Origin: Pandoraea bronchicola
GTDB taxonomy: Bacteria; Pseudomonadota; Gammaproteobacteria; Burkholderiales; Burkholderiaceae
DNA: 64,000 bases
Assembly: GCF_902459805.1 (NCBI RefSeq)
Contig: NZ_CABPST010000001.1
Coordinates: forward strand, 558,001-622,000
Direction of reading: 5' to 3'
How positions within the stretch are numbered: position 1 is the stretch's first letter; each line of letters starts with the position of its first letter. Below, piece after piece: positions 19,758-28,269 of this stretch. The position numbers and the translations under genes were made by a program. Below the pieces are notes generated by a model. It made no database searches and had not been told where the DNA came from. It saw nothing but the letters and a program-made list of their open reading frames with translations.

Positions 19758-20070
19758 CGCGGGGGCCCCTCAGGTCTTGGCACGATCAGGATGTCCCGCG
19801 GACAGCAAAACAAATCGCCACGGGTGGATGGCATCGATCCTACGAGAGGCCGACCGGTACAGACATGTACAGTCACTCGGAAAATGTATATTCTGTATCG
19901 GTTAATTGCCTCAACTGTATTGGCAACAGCCGATGTGGCGGGCACGCGCCAATCCCCCACCACGTGGGAACGAGCGGCTCGCAAGGCGGCCCGGTCTTCG
20001 GCCGCACACCGCCCGCTGCCGCCCACTTGCACACGAACACGACGCAAACCGCCATCGCCGTCCTGACATC
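19758..20070. promoter_or_regulatory. Divergent promoter with four TACAG/CTGTA half-sites (MocR operator candidate)
   Basis: The 313-bp gap between the aminotransferase and mocR genes holds CCGGTACAG (19854-19862) and ATGTACAG (19865-19872). It also holds the opposite-facing CTGTATCGG (19893-19901) and CTGTATTGG (19915-19923). The first pair is 10 bp apart and the second 22 bp apart, so sites fall about one and two helical turns apart. MocR/GabR proteins bind phased direct repeats between divergent genes, which fits. No other gene is visible in the gap. Confidence 0.55.
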
Positions 20071-21531
20071 ATGGTCCAGCCACTCGCCTTTTCCCTGAAT
20101 CGCGCCCAGCCGGAAGCTCTGGTCGACCAGATCGTGCGGGAGGTCGAGCGTGCGTTGCAGCGTCAGACGCTGCACGCGGGCATGCGAATGCCGTCGATTC
20201 GCGCGCTGGCCAAAGCGCACGGCATCAGCACATTTACTGTCGTGGAGGCATACGACCGTCTCGTCGCGCACGGCACGCTCGTCGCCCGGCGCGGGGCGGG
20301 GTTCTTCGTCGCGGGCGCGGCGGACGCGCGCGAAGCCGGCCCCGTCAGTCCGGGCGGTGCCCTGACAGTCAGCGCAGCGGCAAGCGAGGTCACGAACGCG
20401 TGGTTGCTCTCCGAGATCTTTGCGGATGACTCCATCGCCGTGAAAAGCGGCTGCGGATGGTTGCCGGACAGTTGGCTCGACGAGGACGGGCTGCACGGCG
20501 CGTTGCGTTCGCTCTCGAAGGGTCCGGGCGCACATTTCGCGCATTACGGGCATCCGCACGGGTACGGGCCGTTGCGTCAGTGGCTGGCACGCCGTCTTGG
20601 CGAGTTGTCCATCGACGCACCGCCCGAGCACATCGTGCTCACGCACGGCGCGACACAGGCGCTCGACCTGATCGTGCGCACGCTGCTCAAGCCGGGTGAC
20701 ACGGTACTGGTCGAAGCGCCGGCGTATTGCAATTTGCTGGCGGTATTGCGTCTGGCGGGCCTGAATGTGGTGGGCATCGAGCGCACGGAAGCGGGTCTGG
20801 ATCTCGCGGCACTGGAGCAGGCCGCCCAGACGCATCGTCCGCGCGCGCTGTTCGTGAACCCCGCACTGCAAAATCCGTTGGGGACTTCGCTCTCTCCGGC
20901 CTCCGCGCATCGCATTCTTCAGTGCGCCGAGCAACACGGTTTCTGGATCGTCGAGGACGACATCTATCGCGAGTTGGCCCCGGCGGGCACACCGTCGCTG
21001 GCGGCAATGGACGGCCTGTCGCGAGTGATCTACGTGTCGAGCTTCTCGAAGACGATTTCGCCGTCGGTACGCGTGGGCTATCTGGCATGCTCGCGCGAAC
21101 TGGCGCATGAAATTGCGCGCAGCAAGATGGTGGCGGGGCTCACGTCTTCGGAAATCAACGAGCGCATCGTGCACGCGATTCTCACCGAGGGACGTCACCG
21201 CAAACACATCGAACGTCTGTCGGATCGCCTGACGCGTTCGCGCGCACGTCTCATCACGCAATTGCAGTCGCACGGGGTGACGCTGCTGGCCCAGCCGGAA
21301 GGCGGCATGTTCGTGTGCGGCAGCTTGCCCGAGACGGCGCCACCGGCACGCGAACTGGCCGAAGCCGCGTTGCTGGAGAGCATCATGCTGGCGCCGGGCG
21401 AATTCTTCCTCGCGCACACCGAACCCTGCCACTGGTTCCGCTTCAACGTCGCATATTCGGACGATGCCCGCCTGTTCCGCTTTCTCGATCGGGCAGCGGC
21501 GGGGAAACTGGCGGCCGGTCCTCAGGCGTAA
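20071..21531 (+). CDS. MocR/GabR-type regulator (GntR HTH fused to aminotransferase fold)
   Basis: The 486-residue protein joins a GntR winged helix (about residues 15-80, with MRMPSIRALAKAHGISTFTV) to a class I aminotransferase-like domain. The Schiff-base lysine motif is SSFSKTISPSVRVGY. Such proteins use PLP as an effector sensor and not as an enzyme cofactor in the usual sense. I chose the ATG giving MVQPLAFSLN; the frame is open about 55 codons further but that part is promoter-like. It faces away from the omega-transaminase gene, its likely target. Confidence 0.9.
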   Translation: MVQPLAFSLNRAQPEALVDQIVREVERALQRQTLHAGMRMPSIRALAKAHGISTFTVVEAYDRLVAHGTLVARRGAGFFVAGAADAREAGPVSPGGALTVSAAASEVTNAWLLSEIFADDSIAVKSGCGWLPDSWLDEDGLHGALRSLSKGPGAHFAHYGHPHGYGPLRQWLARRLGELSIDAPPEHIVLTHGATQALDLIVRTLLKPGDTVLVEAPAYCNLLAVLRLAGLNVVGIERTEAGLDLAALEQAAQTHRPRALFVNPALQNPLGTSLSPASAHRILQCAEQHGFWIVEDDIYRELAPAGTPSLAAMDGLSRVIYVSSFSKTISPSVRVGYLACSRELAHEIARSKMVAGLTSSEINERIVHAILTEGRHRKHIERLSDRLTRSRARLITQLQSHGVTLLAQPEGGMFVCGSLPETAPPARELAEAALLESIMLAPGEFFLAHTEPCHWFRFNVAYSDDARLFRFLDRAAAGKLAAGPQA

Positions 21532-21631
21532 GCCGATAGGACGTGATTGACGCCAATGCCGGTACGGCGTCGACGTCCAGCTGACCGAGACTTGCCGCCA
21601 GCGTGAGCTTTGCCAGACGCCAAAGAAACAT

Positions 21632-22318
21632 TCAATGAATCTCCACAAAATTGCGGGATATGTCGTTGATGGGAATGCCCCGCAATGCGAGATATTCGGC
21701 GCCTTTCTGGTAGGTCGCCTTCAGACAGTCGCAATAGATGGTGTGCTGGTCCGCAATGCCATCCTTGCATCGATGCAAGGGGGTATCGGCTCTCGTTGCG
21801 ATCTCACATATCTCTCGCCACAAGCATGAGCGGCACGCCGCCGCTGCCGAGCGGCGCGCCAGTAGTGCGCTAACCGTCGCGTGCCAGGCCAGGAACTCGG
21901 AAAACGTCACATCCGCAACGTTCATGCGAGCGTAGAAGATATCGGGAATCACGTTTCTCAAGGTATCGTCGTGGCCGATGTCACCGCCGCTCGATAGCGT
22001 GAACACGACACGTTGCTTCGTCTCGCGCCAGATTTCCGCCTTACGTTTTTCGTCCGCCAGAATGGCATCGAGCATGCGGTCGATGGAACGGATACGCACA
22101 ACGCCTCGCTCGTCTGCCGCCCAGCATTCAAAGAGGGCCTCATTGAATCGCTTCAGCGCCGCCACGTCTGCCGTTTTCACCGAATCATGTGACTCGTCCG
22201 GCAGCAGGAACTGGAGGTTGGTGATACCCAACGTGCGCGTGAGCGTGTCGTACACCAATCGCGCGTCTCCTAAGCGCCCGCGAAGAAAATCGTCTCGTTG
22301 ATTGCGGGGCGTCAACAA
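21632..22318 (-). pseudogene. Truncated radical SAM/SPASM peptide maturase (C-terminal part)
   Basis: The 228-codon frame looks like the C-terminal half of a cyclophane-forming radical SAM/SPASM maturase of ribosomal peptides. It opens with a conserved-looking linker (LGITNLQFLLPDESHDS), has VVFTLSSGGDIGHDDTLRN, and a SPASM cysteine set CRSCLWREIC...HRC...YCDCLKATYQ. The N-terminal radical SAM core with CxxxCxxC is absent. Upstream in frame only TTG codons and then a stop occur, and the GlxA-type gene begins 165 bases away, leaving no room for the missing ~200 residues. I read it as a decayed remnant; a stand-alone SPASM-like protein is the alternative. Confidence 0.65.
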
Positions 22319-22378
22319 GACGCGCTACCCCATGCCGTGTCTCGGTGAAGACAATGAATAGCGGGTGAGGAAGAGTAT

Positions 22379-22453
22379 TGACCGTAGAAGGTCAGTCTTG
22401 AAATTGGGAAATTCCGAAAAAATATGGCGCATCGCAACGCAATATGCATTGCG
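22379..22453. repeat. Two short inverted repeats in AT-richer gap beside the maturase remnant
   Basis: TGACC-N6-GGTCA (22379-22394) and CGCAAT-ATGC-ATTGCG (22438-22453) lie in a 165-bp stretch that is visibly poorer in GC than its neighbours. They could be operators left from the original locus or chance palindromes. Confidence 0.35.
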
Positions 22454-22483
22454 CGACCGATATGAAGAGCATCGAGGAGGCCC

Positions 22484-23464
22484 TCAGACGTTCAGCCCAA
22501 ACCGCTCCCGGTACGCCACAGGCGTCACGCCATATTGGCGTTGAAACGCGCGGCGCAGGTTCTGTTCGTCGCCGAAGCCCACGCGCGCTGCAATGCGCTT
22601 GAGCGGCGCCTCCGAGTCGAGCAACGCAAAACGCGCCGCCTCCAGACGCATCCGCTCGACCGCCTTCGCCGGGGTCGATCCCGTGCGCGCGAGGTAGCTT
22701 CTGGCGAACGTGCGCGGACTCATGTTCGCCTGCTCGGCCAGACGCACCACTGACAGGTCGCCATCGAGCCGCTCGGACATCCACGCATGCAACTCGCCGA
22801 ACGGCGCCCCGGCCGCCACCTGCTCGCGCAATGGCGGACTGAACTGCGATTGCCCGCCTGCGCGCTTGAGGAACACCACGAGCCGACGCGCCGCCTGTAA
22901 CGCTACGTCCACCCCGCAGTCGTCCTCGACCAGCGCCAGGCCGAGGTCGATGCCCGCCGTGATCCCGGCCGACGTCCACACCGGTTCATCGTGCACATAA
23001 ATCGGATCGGACTCGACCCTCGCCTGCGGGAAACACGTCTGCAACATTGCCGTATCCAGCCAGTGCGTGGTTGCGCGGCGCCCGTTCAACAGCCCCGCCG
23101 CCCCCAGAATGAACGCTCCCACGCACACTGAACACACACGTCGCACGCTGGGGGCATAGTCACGCAGCCACTCGCCCACCTCACCCGGCACCGCCGGGCG
23201 ATGCGCCACCGCCCCGCCTACCGCGATCAGCGTGTCGACCGGCATCGCTTCGAGCGCGCGCATCGGCTCCGTATGCAGCGTGATCCCCGACCCGGTCTCC
23301 ACCGGGCCGCCGTGCTCTGACACCACCACCGTGCGATAAGGCGCGGCCTGTCCCGACTCCGTGAAGTTGCGGATGACCGCGTGAAACGCATCGAGCGGCC
23401 CGGCGAGATCGAGCAGCACGAACGGCGGCACGATGAGAAAGGCTACGAGACGAGGTTGGCTCAT
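22484..23464 (-). CDS. GlxA family transcriptional regulator
   Basis: The 326-residue protein has an N-terminal DJ-1/PfpI-like amidotransferase-fold domain (about 1-190, with the elbow CSVCVGAFILGAAGLL). A C-terminal AraC-type pair of helix-turn-helix motifs (about 220-320) ends with the family signature GFGDEQNLRRAFQRQYGVTP. It follows the MFS gene by 39 bases on the same strand, so the two are probably cotranscribed and the regulator may control that transporter. The ligand is unknown. Confidence 0.9.
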   Translation of the reverse strand: MSQPRLVAFLIVPPFVLLDLAGPLDAFHAVIRNFTESGQAAPYRTVVVSEHGGPVETGSGITLHTEPMRALEAMPVDTLIAVGGAVAHRPAVPGEVGEWLRDYAPSVRRVCSVCVGAFILGAAGLLNGRRATTHWLDTAMLQTCFPQARVESDPIYVHDEPVWTSAGITAGIDLGLALVEDDCGVDVALQAARRLVVFLKRAGGQSQFSPPLREQVAAGAPFGELHAWMSERLDGDLSVVRLAEQANMSPRTFARSYLARTGSTPAKAVERMRLEAARFALLDSEAPLKRIAARVGFGDEQNLRRAFQRQYGVTPVAYRERFGLNV

Positions 23465-23503
23465 GGTCGTGTGTGAAGAGGACTGTGAGGCGCTTGAGGA
23501 TCG

Positions 23504-24781
23504 TCAGGCTGTCGCCTGCACCGGACGGCGCTTCGCGTCGAGGGCGTACCACACGGTCGCCAGCGCCGCGATCGCCAGCAACGGGAAGGTTGCCTGATTG
23601 ATGGTGGCCCAGCCGAAGCGAGCGAGCAGTTGCCCTGCGAACAGACTCGAGATGGCGGTACCGGCAAAGGTGATGAATTCATTCGCCGCCTGCGCCCGCG
23701 CACGCTCCGCCGGTCGATAAGACAGGGTGAGCAACGTCGTGCCGCCCACGAACATAAAGTTCCAGCCCACGCCAAGGAACGCCAGCGCCGCGTAGAAGTA
23801 CGGCAGACTGGTCGACATCAGCGCCAGCACACCGCACAGGGCACTCATCGCAATGCCCGCCAGCAGCACCGGCACCACCCCCCAGCGCTTGACGAGATGC
23901 CCCGAGAAGAACGACGGCGCATACATCCCCACCAGATGCCACTCGATGATGTGCGCCCCATCGTCGATGCTGTGCCCGCACGCCACGGCCGCAATCGGCG
24001 TCGCCGTCATCACGAACATCATCACCATGAAGCCGATCAGGTTGTTGGCCAATGCCGCCATATAGATCGGCTGACGCATGATCTCGCCGAGCGGGCGCGC
24101 AGGTAACGCCGCCGCGTCGCCCGTCGTACCGCTCGCCGCATGCACCGGCAAATTGCGCAGAAAGCCGACGAGCAACAACAGCGAAATCCCGGAGAGCAGC
24201 GTGACGACCAGATACGACCCCGCGAACGTCACGGGCGCGAGCCAGTCCTTGCTGCCTGCGGCCAGCGCCGGGCCGATCACCGCCGCCAGCACGCCGCCCG
24301 TGAGCACGATGGAGATCGCGCGCGGCTTGTCTTCGACAGGTACGACGTCCGCAGCCGCCAGCCGGTAGTAACGCGCAAATGCCTGAAATACCCCCACACA
24401 TGCCGTGCCCGCACAGAACATTGCGAAGTGACGCTCGTAGATCGCCACCACCGAAACCAGCCCGCCGACGGTGCCGAACAACGCCCCCAGCGCGAAGCCC
24501 AGACGTTGGCCGAAACGCTGAATCAGCATCGACGCGAAGATTGTCGTGATGGCCGACGCCACGGTAATCAGCGAGAACGGCAGCGTCGCATAGCCCTTGT
24601 CGGACGCCAGCATGTAGCCCACCAGTCCCGTCAACGTGAGGTCGACGGACAAGGCGGCCGTGTACAGCGCCTGACATGCGGCCAGCACGGCGGCGTAGCG
24701 GCGGCCCATGCGGCGCCGCTGGTGCTCGGCGTGCCCGGGTTCGGAGGGCGGCGCGGTGCGCCCGGCAATGGTATCGGTCAT
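23504..24781 (-). CDS. MFS transporter
   Basis: A 425-residue major facilitator with about 12 hydrophobic segments. It has GFALGALFGTVGGLVSV in the first half and a central cytoplasmic loop near residue 200. The start is the ATG giving MTDTIAGR; the 29 codons before it are open but non-hydrophobic and overlap the promoter. It is the first gene before the GlxA-type regulator. Substrate cannot be told from sequence. Confidence 0.85.
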   Translation of the reverse strand: MTDTIAGRTAPPSEPGHAEHQRRRMGRRYAAVLAACQALYTAALSVDLTLTGLVGYMLASDKGYATLPFSLITVASAITTIFASMLIQRFGQRLGFALGALFGTVGGLVSVVAIYERHFAMFCAGTACVGVFQAFARYYRLAAADVVPVEDKPRAISIVLTGGVLAAVIGPALAAGSKDWLAPVTFAGSYLVVTLLSGISLLLLVGFLRNLPVHAASGTTGDAAALPARPLGEIMRQPIYMAALANNLIGFMVMMFVMTATPIAAVACGHSIDDGAHIIEWHLVGMYAPSFFSGHLVKRWGVVPVLLAGIAMSALCGVLALMSTSLPYFYAALAFLGVGWNFMFVGGTTLLTLSYRPAERARAQAANEFITFAGTAISSLFAGQLLARFGWATINQATFPLLAIAALATVWYALDAKRRPVQATA

Positions 24782-24841
24782 GAGTGTGATGTCGAACAAG
24801 TCGGGGAGTCGTCGGGAGTCCTGATCTTGCCGTCGGCCGGT

Positions 24842-24857
24842 TTGGCACGAATGCCAA
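24842..24857 (-). promoter_or_regulatory. Inverted repeat TTGGCA-N4-TGCCAA, GlxA-type operator candidate
   Basis: Perfect 6-base arms surround CGAA, 61 bases before the MFS start. GlxA/AraC-type regulators often bind TGGCA-like half-sites, and the downstream operon encodes such a regulator. The position suits autoregulation. The resemblance to the sigma-54 -24 element (TGGCACG) is partial only. Confidence 0.45.
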
Positions 24858-25155
24858 TCATGCATCAAAAAATGCCACGCGGCGATGTCATCCCGAATGC
24901 GCCCGCCGCTTCGCCATCGACCGCACGGCGCGGCATGGTGGCGACCTCGGCCACCTGGATCACCTCGCCCCCCTCAGCCCCTCCACAACATTTACCCGCG
25001 ACATCGCGCCAACTCGGTGCGCACCAACTCTGCGCGCCGCCGCACCAACGTGCTTCGCCCGCCGTTCGCCCATCAGCCGAAAGGCCGATACCCAGGCTGA
25101 CCTTCGGCGCGTCCCTCGCGCCCGGTCAACACCAGCCGTCGCCGGCCATCGTCGC

Positions 25156-25191
25156 CTTGTACACCAGATGGGGTCTTGACTTGTACACCAG
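25156..25191 (+). repeat. Perfect 12-bp direct repeat CTTGTACACCAG
   Basis: The same 12 bases occur at 25156-25167 and 25180-25191, 24 bp apart from start to start, with TGTACA as a palindromic core. They lie about 95-130 bases upstream of the predicted urtA transcription start. This suggests a dimeric regulator binding twice, possibly of GntR type. Confidence 0.55.
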
Positions 25192-25257
25192 TCCACGTGG
25201 CGTGCCCGGCATCGCGCCTCCCCTGCGGGGACATGAAACGCGTCGATCCCTTGCCGC

Positions 25258-25272
25258 TGGCACGACCTTTGC
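25258..25272 (+). promoter_or_regulatory. Sigma-54 (RpoN) promoter of the urt operon
   Basis: The sequence TGGCACGACCTTTGC matches the sigma-54 consensus TGGCACG-N4-TTGC at every conserved position with the right -24/-12 spacing. It lies 55 bases before the urtA ATG and predicts a transcription start near 25284. It implies nitrogen control through NtrC or a related enhancer-binding protein, as expected for urea uptake. Confidence 0.85.
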
Positions 25273-25327
25273 GTAAGTCCCCCCATACCGGATCCGCCGG
25301 TCTAACCAGGAAAGGGGAAGACGTACC

Positions 25328-26584
25328 ATGAAACGACGCACGCTACTCCAGATGGCGGCCCTCTCGGGCGCCGCATCGCTCACCGGCATGGCGCCCAACT
25401 TGTTTGCGCAGAGCAAACAGCCCATCAAGGTCGGCATCCTGCACTCCCTCTCGGGCACGATGGCCATCTCGGAGACGTCGCTCAAGGATGTCGCGCTCAT
25501 GACCATCGCCGACATCAACGCCAAGGGTGGCGTGATGGGACGTCCGCTCGAAGCCGTCGTCGTCGACCCGGCCTCGAACTGGCCGCTCTTCGCGGAAAAA
25601 GCCCGCCAGTTGCTCACCACGGACAAGGTCGCCGCCGTGTTCGGTTGCTGGACGTCGGTGTCGCGCAAGTCGGTGCTGCCTGTCTTCGAAGAACTCAACG
25701 GCCTGCTCTATTACCCCGTGCAGTACGAAGGCGAAGAGATGTCGAAGAACGTCTTCTACACGGGCGCTGCGCCGAACCAGCAGGCCATTCCGGCCGTGGA
25801 ATACGTGATGAGCAAGGAAGGGGGCGGCGCCAAGCGCTTCTTCCTGCTGGGCACCGACTACGTCTATCCGCGCACGACCAACAAGATCCTGCGCGCCTTC
25901 CTGCACTCGAAGGGTGTGGCCGACAAGGATATTCAGGAGGTCTACACGCCGTTCGGTCACAGCGACTACCAGACCATCGTCGCCAACATCAAGCAGTTCG
26001 CGCAAGGCGGCAAGACCACGGTCATCTCCACGATCAACGGCGACTCGAACGTGCCGTTCTACAAGGAACTCGGAAACCAGGGCCTGAAGGCTACCGACGT
26101 ACCGGTCGTGGCGTTCTCCGTGGGCGAAGAGGAACTGCGCGGCATCGATACCAAGCCGCTCGTGGGACACCTCGCCGCCTGGAACTACTTCATGTCGGTG
26201 AAGAACCCGACCAACGACGCCTTCAAGAAGGAGTGGTTCGCCTACGTCAAGGCGAAGGGTCTGCCGGGCGGCGACAAACGCGTCACGAACGATCCGATGG
26301 AAGCCACGTTCGTCGGCATGCACATGTGGAAGCAGGCAGTCGAAAAGGCGGGCAGCGTCGACGTCGACAAGGTGCGCACTGCCATGATCGGCCAGACCTT
26401 CAAGTCGCCGGACGGCTTCGACATGGTCATGGACGGCAACCACCACCTGCACAAGCCGGTAATGATCGGCGAGATTCGCCCGGACGGTCAGTTCAACGTC
26501 GTGTGGAAGACCAAGACGACGGTGCGCGCACAACCGTGGAGCCCGTTCATCGCGGGCAATGAAGGCAAGCCCGACAAAGTCTGA
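25328..26584 (+). CDS. urtA: Urea ABC transporter substrate-binding protein
   Basis: UrtA binds urea in the periplasm for the high-affinity UrtABCDE importer. The 418-residue protein starts with a twin-arginine style signal (KRRTLLQMAAL, cleavage near residue 28 after LFA) and continues with the Peripla_BP_5 fold. Family stretches such as GILHSLSGTMAISE and CWTSVSRKSVLPVFEELNGLLYYPVQYEGEE are diagnostic. It is first in urtABCDE behind the sigma-54 promoter. Confidence 0.97.
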   Translation: MKRRTLLQMAALSGAASLTGMAPNLFAQSKQPIKVGILHSLSGTMAISETSLKDVALMTIADINAKGGVMGRPLEAVVVDPASNWPLFAEKARQLLTTDKVAAVFGCWTSVSRKSVLPVFEELNGLLYYPVQYEGEEMSKNVFYTGAAPNQQAIPAVEYVMSKEGGGAKRFFLLGTDYVYPRTTNKILRAFLHSKGVADKDIQEVYTPFGHSDYQTIVANIKQFAQGGKTTVISTINGDSNVPFYKELGNQGLKATDVPVVAFSVGEEELRGIDTKPLVGHLAAWNYFMSVKNPTNDAFKKEWFAYVKAKGLPGGDKRVTNDPMEATFVGMHMWKQAVEKAGSVDVDKVRTAMIGQTFKSPDGFDMVMDGNHHLHKPVMIGEIRPDGQFNVVWKTKTTVRAQPWSPFIAGNEGKPDKV

Positions 26585-26646
26585 CCTTCCTTTCACTCCT
26601 TGCGCCGGAGCCGTGCGGACGGTCTCCGGCGCACGCAGAGGTTTTG

Positions 26647-28269
26647 ATGATAACGATAAGACGCTGGACCGCTGCCGCCCTTGTCCTGATGTCGCTGGGC
26701 GCCGCGCTGACAACACCCTCCACGGCCCGGGCCGCCGTCACCGGCGCCGACCTCACCGCGCTCGCAGGCGACGATTTCGACGCCAAGGCGCAAGCCATCG
26801 ATCACCTCGCGGCCGACGGTTCGCCGCAGGCCGCCGCGCTCCTCAAGGCCTTGGCCGACGATTCGGCCGTGACCGTGGGCGATCGCATCGCTATCCAGAC
26901 CGCAGACAAATACGTCGATCCGATCACGGGCGCCCCCGTCAAGGCTGACGACGCCGGATCGCTCACGCTCAACAACGTGCTGCGCGCCAAGGTTGCCACG
27001 GCCGCTGCTGCGGGTGCCCTGCTCTCGCCGGATCACGACACCCGCGCGCAGGCCATCGACACCATGCTGCAAAACCCGTCGCCCGCGTTCAAGACTCGCA
27101 TCGAGCAGGCACGCCAGAAAGAGACAGATCCCGCGCTGCGCAAACGCCTCGATCAACTCTGGGCGCAATCTGCATTGCACGATACCGATCCGGCCAAGCG
27201 CCGCGAAGCCATCGATCTGATCGCCGCCGCGGGCGATCCGCAAATGCGGGATCTGCTGCTGCCCATCGTTGCCAAGCAAGCCGACGGCACCTACGCCGAG
27301 CCCGACGCCAACGTGCGCAGCGCGGCCGATATCGCGCTCACACAACTGGCCGCCGCACAACGTCGCAGCGAGTTCTTCGGCACGGTATTCGCCGGCCTGT
27401 CGCTGGGCAGCGTGCTGCTGCTCGCCGCGCTGGGCCTGGCCATCACCTACGGCCTGATCGGCGTCATCAACATGGCGCACGGCGAGTTCCTCATGATCGG
27501 CGCGTATGCCACGTACGTGGTGCAGACACTCTTCCAGCGCTTCTTGCCGGGCGCGTTCGACTTCTACCTCGTTGCCGCCGTGCCCGCCGCGTTTCTCGTG
27601 GCGGCAGTGCTCGGCCTCGTGCTGGAACGCACCGTCATCAAGCATCTGTACGGACGGCCGCTCGAAACCCTGCTCACGACCTTCGGTATCAGCCTGCTGC
27701 TGATTCAGGGGGTGCGCACGCTCTTCGGCGCGCAGAACGTCGAAGTCGTCAATCCTTCGTGGATGAGCGGCGGTATCGCCGTGCTGCCCAACCTGATGCT
27801 GCCCTACAACCGCATCGTGATTCTGATATTTGCGCTGGTGGTCGTGGCGCTCACGTGGTCGGTGCTCAATCTCACGCGTCTCGGCCTGTTCATCCGCGCC
27901 GTGACGCAGAACCGGTCGATGGCCGCCTGCGTCGGCGTGCGAACGGGCCGCGTCGACAGCTACGCATTCGCGTTCGGTGCAGGCATTGCCGGGTTGGGTG
28001 GCTGTGCGCTCTCGCAGATCGGCAACGTCGGACCGGATCTTGGGCAGAGCTACATCATCGATTCGTTTATGGCCGTGGTGCTGGGCGGCGTGGGACAACT
28101 CGCGGGGACCATCGTCGGCGCGTTCGGTCTGGGCATTGCCAACAAGCTGCTCGAACCGGTGTGGGGCGCCGTGCTCGCCAAGATCGCCGTGCTGATCCTG
28201 ATCGTGCTGTTCATCCAGAAACGCCCGCAGGGCATGTTTGCGCTCAAAGGGCGCAGCGCGGAGGCCTGA
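26647..28269 (+). CDS. urtB: Urea ABC transporter permease UrtB
   Basis: The 540-residue UrtB has a signal peptide, an extra N-terminal periplasmic helical domain of about 200 residues typical of UrtB, and a LivH-like permease with about eight membrane segments in its second half (starting SLGSVLLLAALGLAITYGLIGVINMAHGE). I start at the ATG; a TTG immediately before it is also in frame. The stop abuts the urtC ATG. Confidence 0.95.
   Translation: MITIRRWTAAALVLMSLGAALTTPSTARAAVTGADLTALAGDDFDAKAQAIDHLAADGSPQAAALLKALADDSAVTVGDRIAIQTADKYVDPITGAPVKADDAGSLTLNNVLRAKVATAAAAGALLSPDHDTRAQAIDTMLQNPSPAFKTRIEQARQKETDPALRKRLDQLWAQSALHDTDPAKRREAIDLIAAAGDPQMRDLLLPIVAKQADGTYAEPDANVRSAADIALTQLAAAQRRSEFFGTVFAGLSLGSVLLLAALGLAITYGLIGVINMAHGEFLMIGAYATYVVQTLFQRFLPGAFDFYLVAAVPAAFLVAAVLGLVLERTVIKHLYGRPLETLLTTFGISLLLIQGVRTLFGAQNVEVVNPSWMSGGIAVLPNLMLPYNRIVILIFALVVVALTWSVLNLTRLGLFIRAVTQNRSMAACVGVRTGRVDSYAFAFGAGIAGLGGCALSQIGNVGPDLGQSYIIDSFMAVVLGGVGQLAGTIVGAFGLGIANKLLEPVWGAVLAKIAVLILIVLFIQKRPQGMFALKGRSAEA

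Larger units (their letters stand above)
24782..25327. other. 546-bp divergent intergenic region before urtA
   Basis: No gene with coding character is visible here. It contains the GlxA-type inverted repeat near the MFS gene, three GCRCCAAC-like motifs at 25006, 25021 and 25042 (the first forms GCGCCAACTCGGTGC, close to the NtrC consensus), the duplicated CTTGTACACCAG box, and the sigma-54 promoter of urtA. Confidence 0.6.

Noticed and set aside
24960-25286. A 108-codon minus-strand frame in the region before urtA
   Set aside because: It covers the sigma-54 promoter and repeat boxes, has no family resemblance and no ribosome site.
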